DNA from: Oscillospiraceae bacterium
GTDB taxonomy: Bacteria > Bacillota > Clostridia > Oscillospirales > Oscillospiraceae
Direction of reading: 5' to 3'
DNA length: 40,466 nucleotides
Assembly: GCA_017502285.1 (NCBI GenBank)
Contig: JAFVVH010000034.1
Location: 1 to 40,466, forward strand
The first letter of the stretch is position 1; every line of letters begins with the position of its first letter. Of this stretch, positions 32,518 through 40,174 are shown one piece after another. The notes beneath the pieces were generated by a model. It was given only the letters and a program-made list of their open reading frames with translations, searched no databases and was not told where the DNA came from. A program made the translations under genes and the position numbers.

Positions 32518-33387
32518 TCACTTTCCGGATATCGCCCCGATCAGTGCTCCATAGCCGCCCCCGTCCGACACAGGTGTAGGCGAAAAGGCCACCAGAACCG
32601 ATCCCTCATCTTTACCATTCACAAGCAGGCTGTCCACCCGGACCGCCAGCAGCATCCCGCACTCCACACCTATCGCCCGGTAGGGCAGCAGGCGAAAGCG
32701 TCCTCGCCACCGGCCAGTATTGAGCCGCCCCAGTGCGCGGTCCGGAGCACTTAATTCCTCCCGCCGTGGTCCCTCCCCTTGTTTGAACAAATCCACCAGC
32801 CTGTGTGTATCTGCCACTACCACCTGTTTTCCGGAAAGCGGATCAGACAACGTATTCCCTGTGTCAATAAGTGCTGTTAAGTGTATCTCCTTGTCAAAAA
32901 CTTTTATTTGAATGGGCACCAGATCTCCGTTTCCGGCCGTATGCCGCCCCACCCTACTCAGCGCCAACGCAAACAGGACGTAGCAGCCGGCGGCAGAGAG
33001 CAGAACGATTTTTACATCCATTCCAGAATATACCAGTCCACCGCCAATGCTCAGTCCCTGTCCACCCAACAGTCCGATGGCCAGTACACCTCCGCCAAAG
33101 GCACAGGACAAGGCGAAGAAAATCACGCCTTGCCGCAGCAGTCGGCGGCTTGCCCCAAGCCCTACCAGCACCATGAGTACCGCCGAGCCTATTTTGCACA
33201 CGGGATGAAGCAGAAACTCCATGCCGGGCAGCACCGCCGCCGCCGCATAAAGGCCTCCAAGCACCCCTCCTGCCGCCATACGAAACCGATGCAGCTGCTC
33301 ACCTGCCAACCGCGCCGAACACAGCAGCAGCAGATAATCCATACAGCTGTTGAGCAGGAAAAGCGTATCCAGATAGATCACCGTCAA
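32518..33387 (-). CDS. spoIIGA: Sigma-E processing peptidase SpoIIGA
   Basis: A protein of about 289 aa with five hydrophobic N-terminal helices (about 1-150) and a C-terminal cytoplasmic aspartic protease domain whose catalytic motif is [12 protein letters not shown] (Asp near 175). SpoIIGA activates pro-SigE when SpoIIR signals from the forespore. The start is ambiguous: TTG 33387 is best spaced from GGAGGAGGG; a TTG at 33393 and a GTG at 33381 are alternatives. The stop overlaps an in-frame GTG of sigE. Confidence 0.92.
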   Translation of the reverse strand: MTVIYLDTLFLLNSCMDYLLLLCSARLAGEQLHRFRMAAGGVLGGLYAAAAVLPGMEFLLHPVCKIGSAVLMVLVGLGASRRLLRQGVIFFALSCAFGGGVLAIGLLGGQGLSIGGGLVYSGMDVKIVLLSAAGCYVLFALALSRVGRHTAGNGDLVPIQIKVFDKEIHLTALIDTGNTLSDPLSGKQVVVADTHRLVDLFKQGEGPRREELSAPDRALGRLNTGRWRGRFRLLPYRAIGVECGMLLAVRVDSLLVNGKDEGSVLVAFSPTPVSDGGGYGALIGAISGK

Positions 33388-33419
33388 CGCCAACCCTCCT
33401 CCCCGGTCAAGCTGTTGTC

Positions 33420-33470
33420 ATTATACAGGCAGCACCACACAAAAAAAGTCATATGCGGTCTGTGACAAAA
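33420..33470 (-). promoter_or_regulatory. spoIIGA promoter region with a candidate Spo0A box
   Basis: A TATAAT (-10) lies at 33420-33425 on the minus strand with no good -35 at the right distance. TTTTGTCACA (33461-33470) matches the 0A-box consensus TTTTGTCGAA at 8 of 10 bases and sits at about -48 to -57 from the expected start. A weak -35 plus 0A boxes is the known design of the Spo0A-activated spoIIG promoter. Confidence 0.45.
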
Positions 33471-33493
33471 GGATGGCCTTTCCCTCCTTTTTC

Positions 33494-33537
33494 GAAAAAA
33501 ACTTCGCGCCGTGTATTCACAGCGCGAAGTTTTTTTC
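33494..33537 (-). terminator. Terminator after the radical SAM gene
   Basis: ACTTCGCGC (33501-33509) and GCGCGAAGT (33522-33530), flanked by A- and T-runs of six to seven bases, form a near-symmetric terminator just beyond the radical SAM stop. Confidence 0.88.
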
Positions 33538-33544
33538 TTACTCT

Positions 33545-34423
33545 TTAGATGCCTCGGTTGAGGGTCTTGCGCAGGCGGATCTTCCCTTCCAGCGCCTGAT
33601 CGATCAGGAACAGGAACTTCTCTTTGTCCTCCGGAAGCCCGCCCTTCAAAGGCAGGTAGTTGGACGCATGGTTGCTGGTAAAGTGCAGTGGATCCACGTT
33701 CAAGTGCTCCACCAGCAGGCGGCACTCCTCCAAAATCTGGTCGGGGGTACACACCTTGAACCGCCCTGCCAGCACATCCTCTCCCAACTGCGTTCCCTTG
33801 GCGGGAGCAAAGGTCATGGCGGACAGGTGCCGCGGCTTCATGTCATTGATGATTTTAGCGGAGGACAGCACATGCTCCTCCCAATCCCCATCCTGTCCCG
33901 TTAAGCCCAAAATCAGGATAGCCCACAGGTCGATGCCCGCTTCCACCAGATTCTGCCCCGCCTTAAGCATTTGAGCCGCGGTGCAGCCTTTGTTGATGGC
34001 GGAAAGCACCGCGTCGCTGCCGCTCTCCACACCCAGATAGGCGCGGGTGAGTCCAGCGGCATGCAGTTCCTTCAGCTCGGTCATGGATTTGGACAACGTG
34101 CTTTTGGGTCCGGCATAGGTGGTCACCTTTTGCAGGTTGGGGAAATTGTGATAGAGCTTTTCCAGAATTTTCAGCAGATGCTCCGTCTTCATGACGATGG
34201 CATCCCCATCCATCAGGAACACACGCTCCACTCCAGGGCCGTAATAATCCCGAGCCATGTCGATGTCCTCCAGAATTTCCTCCAGCGGACGGATACGGAA
34301 TTGTTTTTCCTTATACATGGCACAGAAGGTGCACTTGTTGTGGGAGCAGCCGATGGTACACTGGAGCAGATAGCTGCGCCACTCCCCCGGCGGGCGGTAA
34401 ATGAGGTCACTGTCGTATCTCAT
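33545..34423 (-). CDS. Radical SAM protein, function unassigned
   Basis: A 292-aa radical SAM enzyme. The cluster ligands are in GCSHNKCTFCAMY (Cys26, Cys31, Cys34), the Cx4Cx2C variant typical of an uncharacterised Firmicutes group. The (beta/alpha) core continues with RVFLMDGDAIVM and LGVESGSDAVLSAINKG, the SAM-binding segment. There is no extra cobalamin or SPASM domain. Its start follows hisC by four bases, with AAAGG as ribosome binding site. No substrate can be inferred; the hisC-DUF951 neighbourhood gives little help. Confidence 0.85.
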   Translation of the reverse strand: MRYDSDLIYRPPGEWRSYLLQCTIGCSHNKCTFCAMYKEKQFRIRPLEEILEDIDMARDYYGPGVERVFLMDGDAIVMKTEHLLKILEKLYHNFPNLQKVTTYAGPKSTLSKSMTELKELHAAGLTRAYLGVESGSDAVLSAINKGCTAAQMLKAGQNLVEAGIDLWAILILGLTGQDGDWEEHVLSSAKIINDMKPRHLSAMTFAPAKGTQLGEDVLAGRFKVCTPDQILEECRLLVEHLNVDPLHFTSNHASNYLPLKGGLPEDKEKFLFLIDQALEGKIRLRKTLNRGI

Positions 34424-34427
34424 ACCT

Positions 34428-35489
34428 TTATCCTTTCAAAATATCTTCGCAGGCGGCACACATCTTCTCCATATCCTCGTCCGTTCCGATGGACACGCGA
34501 AGATACCGGTCGATGCGGGGCTTGTTGAACCAGCGCACCAAAACACCCCGGTCTCGCAGCCCCTGCTGCAGTTCCTGTCCGGATTTGTCCGGATGGGTGA
34601 TAAAAATAAAATTAGCATTGGAGTCCTGAACACAGAAGCCCAGTTCCTTCAGCCGGACAATGGTATTGTCCCGGGTACGCATAATGTTACGGCGGGTCTG
34701 CTCAAAGTATTCCACATCCCGGATGGCAGCCTCGCCTGCGGCAAGGGCCAATCTATCCAAGGGATAGGAGTTAAAGGAGTTCTTCACACAGTTCACACCG
34801 GCGATCAGGTCGGCATTGCCCAAAGCATAGCCGATACGCATACCAGCCAGCGAGCGGGACTTGGACATGGTGCACACGACCACCAGATTGGGGTACTCGT
34901 TGATCAAATCCACCGCGGACTGCGCCCCAAAGTCGGCATAAGCCTCGTCCACCAGCACCACCACATCTGGGTTAGCGTCCAGAATACGGCGGATGTCGGC
35001 CAAAGGCAGCGTGCGGCCGGTGGGCGCGTTGGGGTTGCAAATCACCACGCCGCCATTTCCACCCAAAAATTGATCCACCGGCAGGCTAAAGTCCTCATTC
35101 AGAGGGATTTCCTCATAGTCAAGGCCAAACAGTTCGGTATAGACGGGATAAAAGCTGTATGTGATGTCGGGAAAAACCACCTTTTTTCCCGGGGTGAAAA
35201 AGGCATAAAAACAAAGTCCCAACACCTCATCCGAACCATTGCCGCAGAACACCTGCTCCGGCTTGAGTCCATGATAGTCCGCAATGGCCTGTCGCAGCGC
35301 AGTGGCCTCCGGATCGGGATAAAGCCGCAACCCCTCCCCTGCCGCATTTTCAATTGCCGCTATGACCTTAGGCGAGGGTGGATAGGGGTTTTCATTGGTA
35401 TTCAGTTTGATAAATACCCGGTCTTTGGGCTGCTCGCCCGGGGTATAGGGCACCAGATTTTTGATGCGCTCACTCCAAAACTGCTTCAT
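34428..35489 (-). CDS. hisC: Histidinol-phosphate aminotransferase
   Basis: A 353-aa fold-type I PLP aminotransferase of the HisC family. LNTNENPYPPSP and YPDPEATALRQAIA near the N-terminus, the CNPNAPTG substrate loop, and PLP Lys210 in TMSKSRSLAGMRIGY are all present. HisC makes histidinol phosphate in histidine synthesis; paralogues act on aromatic amino acids, and the rest of the his genes are not nearby, so the true substrate is open. Its start overlaps the DUF951 stop (ATGA). Confidence 0.9.
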   Translation of the reverse strand: MKQFWSERIKNLVPYTPGEQPKDRVFIKLNTNENPYPPSPKVIAAIENAAGEGLRLYPDPEATALRQAIADYHGLKPEQVFCGNGSDEVLGLCFYAFFTPGKKVVFPDITYSFYPVYTELFGLDYEEIPLNEDFSLPVDQFLGGNGGVVICNPNAPTGRTLPLADIRRILDANPDVVVLVDEAYADFGAQSAVDLINEYPNLVVVCTMSKSRSLAGMRIGYALGNADLIAGVNCVKNSFNSYPLDRLALAAGEAAIRDVEYFEQTRRNIMRTRDNTIVRLKELGFCVQDSNANFIFITHPDKSGQELQQGLRDRGVLVRWFNKPRIDRYLRVSIGTDEDMEKMCAACEDILKG

Positions 35490-35683
35490 TGTTCAGTTAC
35501 CTCCCCGGCGGGGATCCACTTTTTGATGCTCTTCTCCGCCTTGCTTCTTGGGAGCATCAATTCATGGCCGCACCCGTCACAGCGCAGCTTGAAATCCATT
35601 CCCACCCGCAAAACCAGCCAGCGGCGGCTTCCGCAGGGGTGCTGCTTCTTCAGTTCCAGCACGTCACCCACATGGATGTCCAT
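35486..35683 (-). CDS. DUF951 family protein
   Basis: A 65-aa protein with the DUF951 pattern: DIHVGDVLELKKQHPCGSRRW, then GMDFKLRCDGCGHELMLPR. The spaced Cys residues (HPCG and CDGCGH) could bind one zinc ion. The function is unknown; it is widely conserved in Firmicutes. GAGGAGGG precedes the ATG. It heads the DUF951-hisC-radical SAM unit behind a perfect consensus promoter. Confidence 0.88.
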   Translation of the reverse strand: MDIHVGDVLELKKQHPCGSRRWLVLRVGMDFKLRCDGCGHELMLPRSKAEKSIKKWIPAGEVTEQ

Positions 35684-35712
35684 GAACAGCCCTCCTCTTT
35701 CTCATTGGATTT

Positions 35713-35741
35713 ATTATAATGACACGGGCTTTTTCTGTCAA
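35713..35741 (-). promoter_or_regulatory. Consensus promoter of DUF951-hisC-radical SAM
   Basis: On the minus strand a perfect TTGACA (35736-35741) and a perfect TATAAT (35713-35718) are separated by 17 bp, the best sigma-A match in the window. Confidence 0.85.
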
Positions 35742-35785
35742 TGCAGCGCACAGTGAAATCCATCCTGTTTTACCATGAAAAGTCC

Positions 35786-35814
35786 TTGCAACGCGGTAGA
35801 AAAAAAAGTATAAT
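35786..35814 (+). promoter_or_regulatory. Promoter of the S41 protease-CobW unit
   Basis: TTGCAA (35786-35791) and TATAAT (35809-35814) are separated by 17 bp, about 78 bp before the S41 protease start. It is divergent from the DUF951 promoter. Confidence 0.75.
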
Positions 35815-35891
35815 AATTTGTTGTATTAAACGATTCGTTTTTCATCCCTGTTTGTGATGTTATCTTCCTGTTTTCTTGGAAAGGAGCTTAT

Positions 35892-37775
35892 ATGAAACTG
35901 CTGTTTCGTCGCCTCACCGCGCTGGTATTGTGCGCGCTTACCTTTGTGGTCCCTGTCCATGCACTGAGCGTGGAGCAAGCTCTCTCCCTTTTGGACGAAT
36001 ACTACATTGACGACCTGCCCCAAGCCGCTTTGCAGGCTCAGACGCTGGATGAATTGATCGATGCGCTGGGTGATCCCTATACTGTCTATGTGACCAAAGA
36101 GGAATACGAGACTTTTCTGGCCGGCTTGAATGATGTACGGCTGGTGGGTATCGGTGTTTCCATCGAGCTCCATGAATTAGGGATCCTCATCGCTTCTGTA
36201 CTGAAGGATTCTCCCGCACTGGAAGCGGGCCTTGTCAGCGGTGACATTATTGTTTCGGCTGACGGAGTGCCCCTGACCACGCTGGAACAGGCACAGACGC
36301 TGCTGGCCGGTGAAGCAGGCACCGCCGTCACCATACAGGTACTCCGTGCCGACGGCACGACCATTTCCGTTGAGTTGATCCGCCGCGAGATCGTAGTCCC
36401 CACAACTGTTCAGTATTTCCTCAGCGACGATGAAAACGCCCTTGTCATTTCCTGCACCAGCTTCGGCAACGAAACCCCGGACCATTTCGTATCGGCACTG
36501 AAAGAGCACGACTCCACAGTCAACGCATTTATCGTTGACCTGACTGCAAATCCCGGTGGCACCAGCCAGTCCGGTGCCGCTACCGCAGGCTGCTTCATTG
36601 GCGGGGCCATCATGCTCTACCTGCGCGATGGTCAGGATCGCTACAACTACACCTACACGATCCCCTCTCTCAAGGCAAAAACACAAAGCCCCGCTATCGT
36701 TTTGACCAGTCCCTACACCGCCAGCAGCTCCGAGCTGTTTCTGGGCGCGATCCGGGATCACGAGGCCGGCATCGCCATTGGTCAGCGCACCCGCGGAAAG
36801 GGCGTGGCGCAGATCGCGCTGGACAAAAGCACGCACCCGGAACTATTTGACGGCGATGCCCTTAAGGTCACTGTTTACCGCTTTTTCTCTCCCAACGGTG
36901 CTACCAATGATAAAATCGGCATCATACCCACCCTGCTGGTTTCTTTGGAAAATGCTTACCATGCCGCCCTGCTTTTGTGCGACGATTATCCGGAAACTCC
37001 CGCAGGTCACCTCCGCCTGACCCTGAATGATTACAACTATTTCATTGATCTGAACACCGCCACCGGCAACCAATTCCGCCCCGCTTTTGTAGAACTGCTG
37101 GAGGCCCTGCCCCCCACCGCCAAACTGCAGTGGGATAACGGCAGCGGAAAATATGTCAACACCACTGCGCAGGCCGTTGCGCAGCAATACGGTCTTACGG
37201 AATATGTTCCACGCACCTTCACCGACCTTTCCGCCTCCCTCTATGCCACCGCCATTAACACCCTCGCCACTTATAAACTGGTGGCCGGCTACGGCGACGG
37301 GACCTTCCGTCCCGATGCCCCGGTGACGCGCGCCGAATTCTGCGCCATGCTGGCCAATCTTCTGATCACAGAGATGCCCACTGTTACGCAGAGCGCATTC
37401 TCTGATGTGAGTATTGATGAGTGGTACGCTCCGGCCGTACATGCCCTGCACAAAAAGGGTCTGCTGACCGGATACGAAGACGGCTCCTTCCAGCCCAACA
37501 GCGCCATTTCTCAGCAGGAGGTCGTCTGCATTCTTTCCACCCTGTCCACGCAGCTAAATATGTACGCCTACAACCGGCGCAATCTCACCCCCACAGATGA
37601 GGTCATGGCCAAGTTTGCCCATTTCAGTGACTGGGCACAGCTCCCTGCCTGGTTGCTGGAAAGCTGTCAGGTCGACCTCTCCGCTTTGACCGCCCCTGAG
37701 TCCTCTGCCACCCGTGAACTGGCTGCAGACCTGATTTGTCAACTACTTACCAAAACCAGCATACTTTGGCACTGA
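35892..37775 (+). CDS. Secreted S41 (CtpA-type) protease with SLH domains
   Basis: A 627-aa exported protease. Residues 1-24 are a signal peptide ending VHA. A PDZ domain (about 80-165, GVSIELHELGILIASVLKDSPALEAGLVSGDII pattern) and a tail-specific S41 domain (about 180-340) follow. TASSSELF carries the nucleophile and the general-base Lys is in RTRGKGVAQ 25 residues later, the spacing expected for CtpA. After an unassigned stretch, two SLH repeats occupy about 435-555 (FTDLSASLYATAINTLATYKL and FSDVSIDEWYAPAVHALHK) and should anchor it to the wall. AAAGGAG precedes the ATG. It is followed 27 bp later by the CobW gene. Confidence 0.9.
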   Translation: MKLLFRRLTALVLCALTFVVPVHALSVEQALSLLDEYYIDDLPQAALQAQTLDELIDALGDPYTVYVTKEEYETFLAGLNDVRLVGIGVSIELHELGILIASVLKDSPALEAGLVSGDIIVSADGVPLTTLEQAQTLLAGEAGTAVTIQVLRADGTTISVELIRREIVVPTTVQYFLSDDENALVISCTSFGNETPDHFVSALKEHDSTVNAFIVDLTANPGGTSQSGAATAGCFIGGAIMLYLRDGQDRYNYTYTIPSLKAKTQSPAIVLTSPYTASSSELFLGAIRDHEAGIAIGQRTRGKGVAQIALDKSTHPELFDGDALKVTVYRFFSPNGATNDKIGIIPTLLVSLENAYHAALLLCDDYPETPAGHLRLTLNDYNYFIDLNTATGNQFRPAFVELLEALPPTAKLQWDNGSGKYVNTTAQAVAQQYGLTEYVPRTFTDLSASLYATAINTLATYKLVAGYGDGTFRPDAPVTRAEFCAMLANLLITEMPTVTQSAFSDVSIDEWYAPAVHALHKKGLLTGYEDGSFQPNSAISQQEVVCILSTLSTQLNMYAYNRRNLTPTDEVMAKFAHFSDWAQLPAWLLESCQVDLSALTAPESSATRELAADLICQLLTKTSILWH

Positions 37776-37802
37776 CTCCAAGTAAGAAAGGATCTGTTTT
37801 TT

Positions 37803-38945
37803 ATGACGAAAATTGATATTATCTCCGGTTTCCTCGGCGCTGGCAAGACCACACTGATCAAAAAGCTGCTGCAGGAGGCCTTCCAGGGCGAAAAGGTGGT
37901 GCTTATCGAAAATGAGTTCGGTGAGATCGGCATTGACGGTGGCTTTTTGAAGGAAGCCGGTGTGCAGATCACCGAAATGAATTCCGGCTGCATCTGCTGC
38001 TCGCTGGTGGGCGACTTCGGCACCGCCTTGAAAGAGGTTCTGGATACTTACTCCCCCGACCGGATCATCATCGAGCCCTCTGGTGTAGGCAAGCTGTCCG
38101 ATGTGATTGCCGCGGTGGAGCGGGTACAGGATGAGGGGGCCTCCCTTTCCCTGAACAGCTTTGTCACCGTGGTGGATGCCATGAAGTGCAAGATCTACAT
38201 GAAAAACTTTGGTGAGTTTTTCAACAATCAGGTAGAGCATGCCAGCGCCATCCTCCTGTCCCGCACTCAGAATGCGGATGAAAGCAAGCTTCATACCGCC
38301 GTGCACCTGCTGCGTGAACACAATAAAAAGGCCGCTATCCTCACCACTCCGTGGGATCAGCTGACCGGCGCGCAGATCATCGCCGCCATGGAGGGCGGTC
38401 ACGATCTGGCCCACGAGCTGATGGATGAGATCACCCACCATCACCAACACGAGCACGATGAGCACTGCGACTGTGGTTGCCACGACCACGACCACGAACA
38501 CCATCACGAACATGATGAGCACTGCGACTGTGGCTGCCACGACCACGAACACCATCACGAACATGATGAGCACTGCGACTGTGGCTGCCACGACCATGAA
38601 CATCATCACGAGCAGTGTGACGACACCTGCACCGCCTGCCACGTCAACCACCACCATCACGCGGACGAGGTGTTTACCTCTTGGGGCCGCGAGACTCCCA
38701 ACAAGTACACCCGCGAGGACCTGCAGGATATTTTGTCCGAACTGGCTATGGGCACAAGCGTTGGTACGGTGCTACGGGCCAAGGGCATGGTCCCCTGCTC
38801 CGACTGCGGTCACTGGCTGCACTTTGATCTGGTGCCCGGTGAGTTTGAGATCCGCGAGGGCGGTGCGGAGTACACCGGACGCCTGTGCGTCATCGGCGCG
38901 GGTCTGAATGAGGAAAAGCTGGAAAAGCTGTTCCAGCTTGCATAA
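37803..38945 (+). CDS. CobW/COG0523 GTPase with a His/Cys-rich metal-binding repeat
   Basis: A 380-aa G3E-family P-loop GTPase. Walker A is GFLGAGKT (9-16). The family metal site CxCC is present as GCICC (Cys63, Cys65, Cys66). ENEFGEIGIDG and VVDAMK are also typical. Residues 219-271 hold three near-identical copies of HDEHCDCGCHDHEHHHE plus flanking His runs, a likely zinc or nickel store. The C-terminal domain has CSDCGHWLHFDLVPGEFEIREG, another Cys pair. Members of this family act as metallochaperones for zinc, cobalt or nickel. It is co-directional with the second GTPase 11 bp on. Confidence 0.92.
   Translation: MTKIDIISGFLGAGKTTLIKKLLQEAFQGEKVVLIENEFGEIGIDGGFLKEAGVQITEMNSGCICCSLVGDFGTALKEVLDTYSPDRIIIEPSGVGKLSDVIAAVERVQDEGASLSLNSFVTVVDAMKCKIYMKNFGEFFNNQVEHASAILLSRTQNADESKLHTAVHLLREHNKKAAILTTPWDQLTGAQIIAAMEGGHDLAHELMDEITHHHQHEHDEHCDCGCHDHDHEHHHEHDEHCDCGCHDHEHHHEHDEHCDCGCHDHEHHHEQCDDTCTACHVNHHHHADEVFTSWGRETPNKYTREDLQDILSELAMGTSVGTVLRAKGMVPCSDCGHWLHFDLVPGEFEIREGGAEYTGRLCVIGAGLNEEKLEKLFQLA
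38457..38615 (+). repeat. Three-copy tandem repeat encoding the His/Cys metal-binding segment
   Basis: Units start at 38457 (57 bp, with an extra GACCAC), 38514 (51 bp) and 38565 (51 bp), each beginning GATGAGCACTGCGACTGTGG and differing by only a few bases. The near-identity at DNA level implies recent duplication and a copy number likely to vary among strains. The units are contiguous with no spacers, so this is not a CRISPR array. Confidence 0.9.
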
Positions 38946-38956
38946 AGGAGTTTGCT

Positions 38957-39904
38957 ATGAGCGAAGCATCTGTGGCCATTTATCTGGTCAACGGTTTTCT
39001 GGACAGCGGCAAGACCACCCTGCTCCACGACACCATGGGCATGGACTATTTTAACGACGGCCAGCGCACCGTGCTCATCCGCTGCGAGGACGGCGAGTGC
39101 GAGTATGACGAAGCCTTTCTCAAGGCCCACAACACCGTTCTTGTCTCCATCGCGGATGAGCAGCAGCTGAATGCGGAATTTTTCAGCAAGCTCAAAGGAC
39201 TTCACAAGCCCGAACGCATCCTTCTGGAGTATAACGGCATGTGGTCCATGGACACTATCTTGTCCGCCCGCCTACCCCGGGACTGGGGCATCTTCCAGAT
39301 CATCACCGTCATTGACGGCACCACCTTTGACCTGTATCTGAACAACATGCAGTCTAAAATCGTGGATATGGTGTCTGAAGCGGATATGATCCTGTTCAAC
39401 CGCTGCACTGCCGACCAGCCGCTGGCCAGCTGGAAGCGCTCCATCCGCGCGGTCAACCGCATGGCCGAGATCGTATTTGAAGATATTAAGGGCATAGAGC
39501 TGGAAGTGCAGGACATCCTCCCCTATTCGCTGGATGAGCCGTCCATCACCCTTGAGGACGCGGACTACGGCATCTGGTACCTACACATTCAGGAGCATCC
39601 CGAGCTTTATCTGGACAAGACCATCACCTTTAAGGCACAGGCCATGACCAACCCCAAGCTGCCCAAAGGCACCTTTGTCCCCGGGCGCAATGCCATGACC
39701 TGCTGTGCCGACGACATCCGTTTCTTTGGCTTCCTGTGCAAATATCCTGGCGTCAAGGGCCTGCGCAACGGTGAATGGGTCCATGTTACCGCCCGCATCA
39801 AGTGGGAGCATTCCCCCGTCTACGAGGATCAGGGTGTTGTACTCTATGCGTTGGAAGTGGAATCCGGCCTGCGTCCGGATGACCCGCTGGTCTATTTCCG
39901 CTGA
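38957..39904 (+). CDS. CobW-like GTPase fused to a DUF1980/TIGR03943-like domain
   Basis: A 315-aa protein. The N-terminal P-loop domain has Walker A GFLDSGKT (13-20) and follows the G3E fold with IITVIDGTTF in place of the VVDA motif; the CxCC motif is absent. The C-terminal part (about 205-315) has TFKAQAMTNPKLPKGTFVPG, RNAMTCCADDIRFFGF and NGEWVHVTARI, matching the soluble C-terminal domain of DUF1980/TIGR03943 (YcgQ-like) proteins that pair with YcgR-type permeases. The fusion places both functions in one chain. AAAGGAG precedes the ATG. Its position after the CobW gene suggests a shared metal-handling role. Confidence 0.78.
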   Translation: MSEASVAIYLVNGFLDSGKTTLLHDTMGMDYFNDGQRTVLIRCEDGECEYDEAFLKAHNTVLVSIADEQQLNAEFFSKLKGLHKPERILLEYNGMWSMDTILSARLPRDWGIFQIITVIDGTTFDLYLNNMQSKIVDMVSEADMILFNRCTADQPLASWKRSIRAVNRMAEIVFEDIKGIELEVQDILPYSLDEPSITLEDADYGIWYLHIQEHPELYLDKTITFKAQAMTNPKLPKGTFVPGRNAMTCCADDIRFFGFLCKYPGVKGLRNGEWVHVTARIKWEHSPVYEDQGVVLYALEVESGLRPDDPLVYFR

Positions 39905-39913
39905 GGACTTGCC

Positions 39914-40120
39914 ATGGGAAATGTCATTGAATTGTTCCCCTCCCCCGCACACCGGGAGGAGCTTTTATCAAAACTGCACGAACTGCGTACCATGCTGGAT
40001 GAGTTGGACATGCAGGAACCCGAGGATATGAACAGCGAAGGGTACGAGCTGTGGGGACAAGCCCACGAGGATCTGGAAGATCAAATCGACGATATTCTGG
40101 ACCTTCTGGATGAAGAATAG
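39914..40120 (+). CDS. Small acidic helical protein of the CobW unit
   Basis: A 68-aa protein starting MGNVIELFPSP, then a strongly helical, acidic region (REELLSKLHELRTMLDELD and HEDLEDQIDDILDLLDEE) that could form a coiled coil. No family is recognised. The ATG is 9 bp after the GTPase stop, with GAGG as ribosome binding site, and a strong terminator follows, so it is the last gene of the unit. Its product might be an accessory or adaptor to the GTPases. Confidence 0.7.
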   Translation: MGNVIELFPSPAHREELLSKLHELRTMLDELDMQEPEDMNSEGYELWGQAHEDLEDQIDDILDLLDEE

Positions 40121-40130
40121 ATCAACAGCA

Positions 40131-40166
40131 AAAATGCGCCCGAGCCAAATGGCTCGGGCGCATTTT
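40131..40166. terminator. Bidirectional terminator between the CobW unit and the hydrogenase gene
   Basis: Bases 40131-40147 and 40150-40166 form a perfect inverted repeat of 17 bp with A-run and T-run ends. It serves both converging transcripts. Confidence 0.9.
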
Positions 40167-40174
40167 GATTTATT

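Noticed and set aside
33545..34423. Radical SAM gene as hemN or another named enzyme
   Set aside because: The Cx4Cx2C motif and lack of accessory domains do not fit a named family well enough to assign one.
38457..38615. Tandem repeat as a CRISPR array
   Set aside because: Units are contiguous, in frame and coding for a His/Cys repeat, with no spacers.
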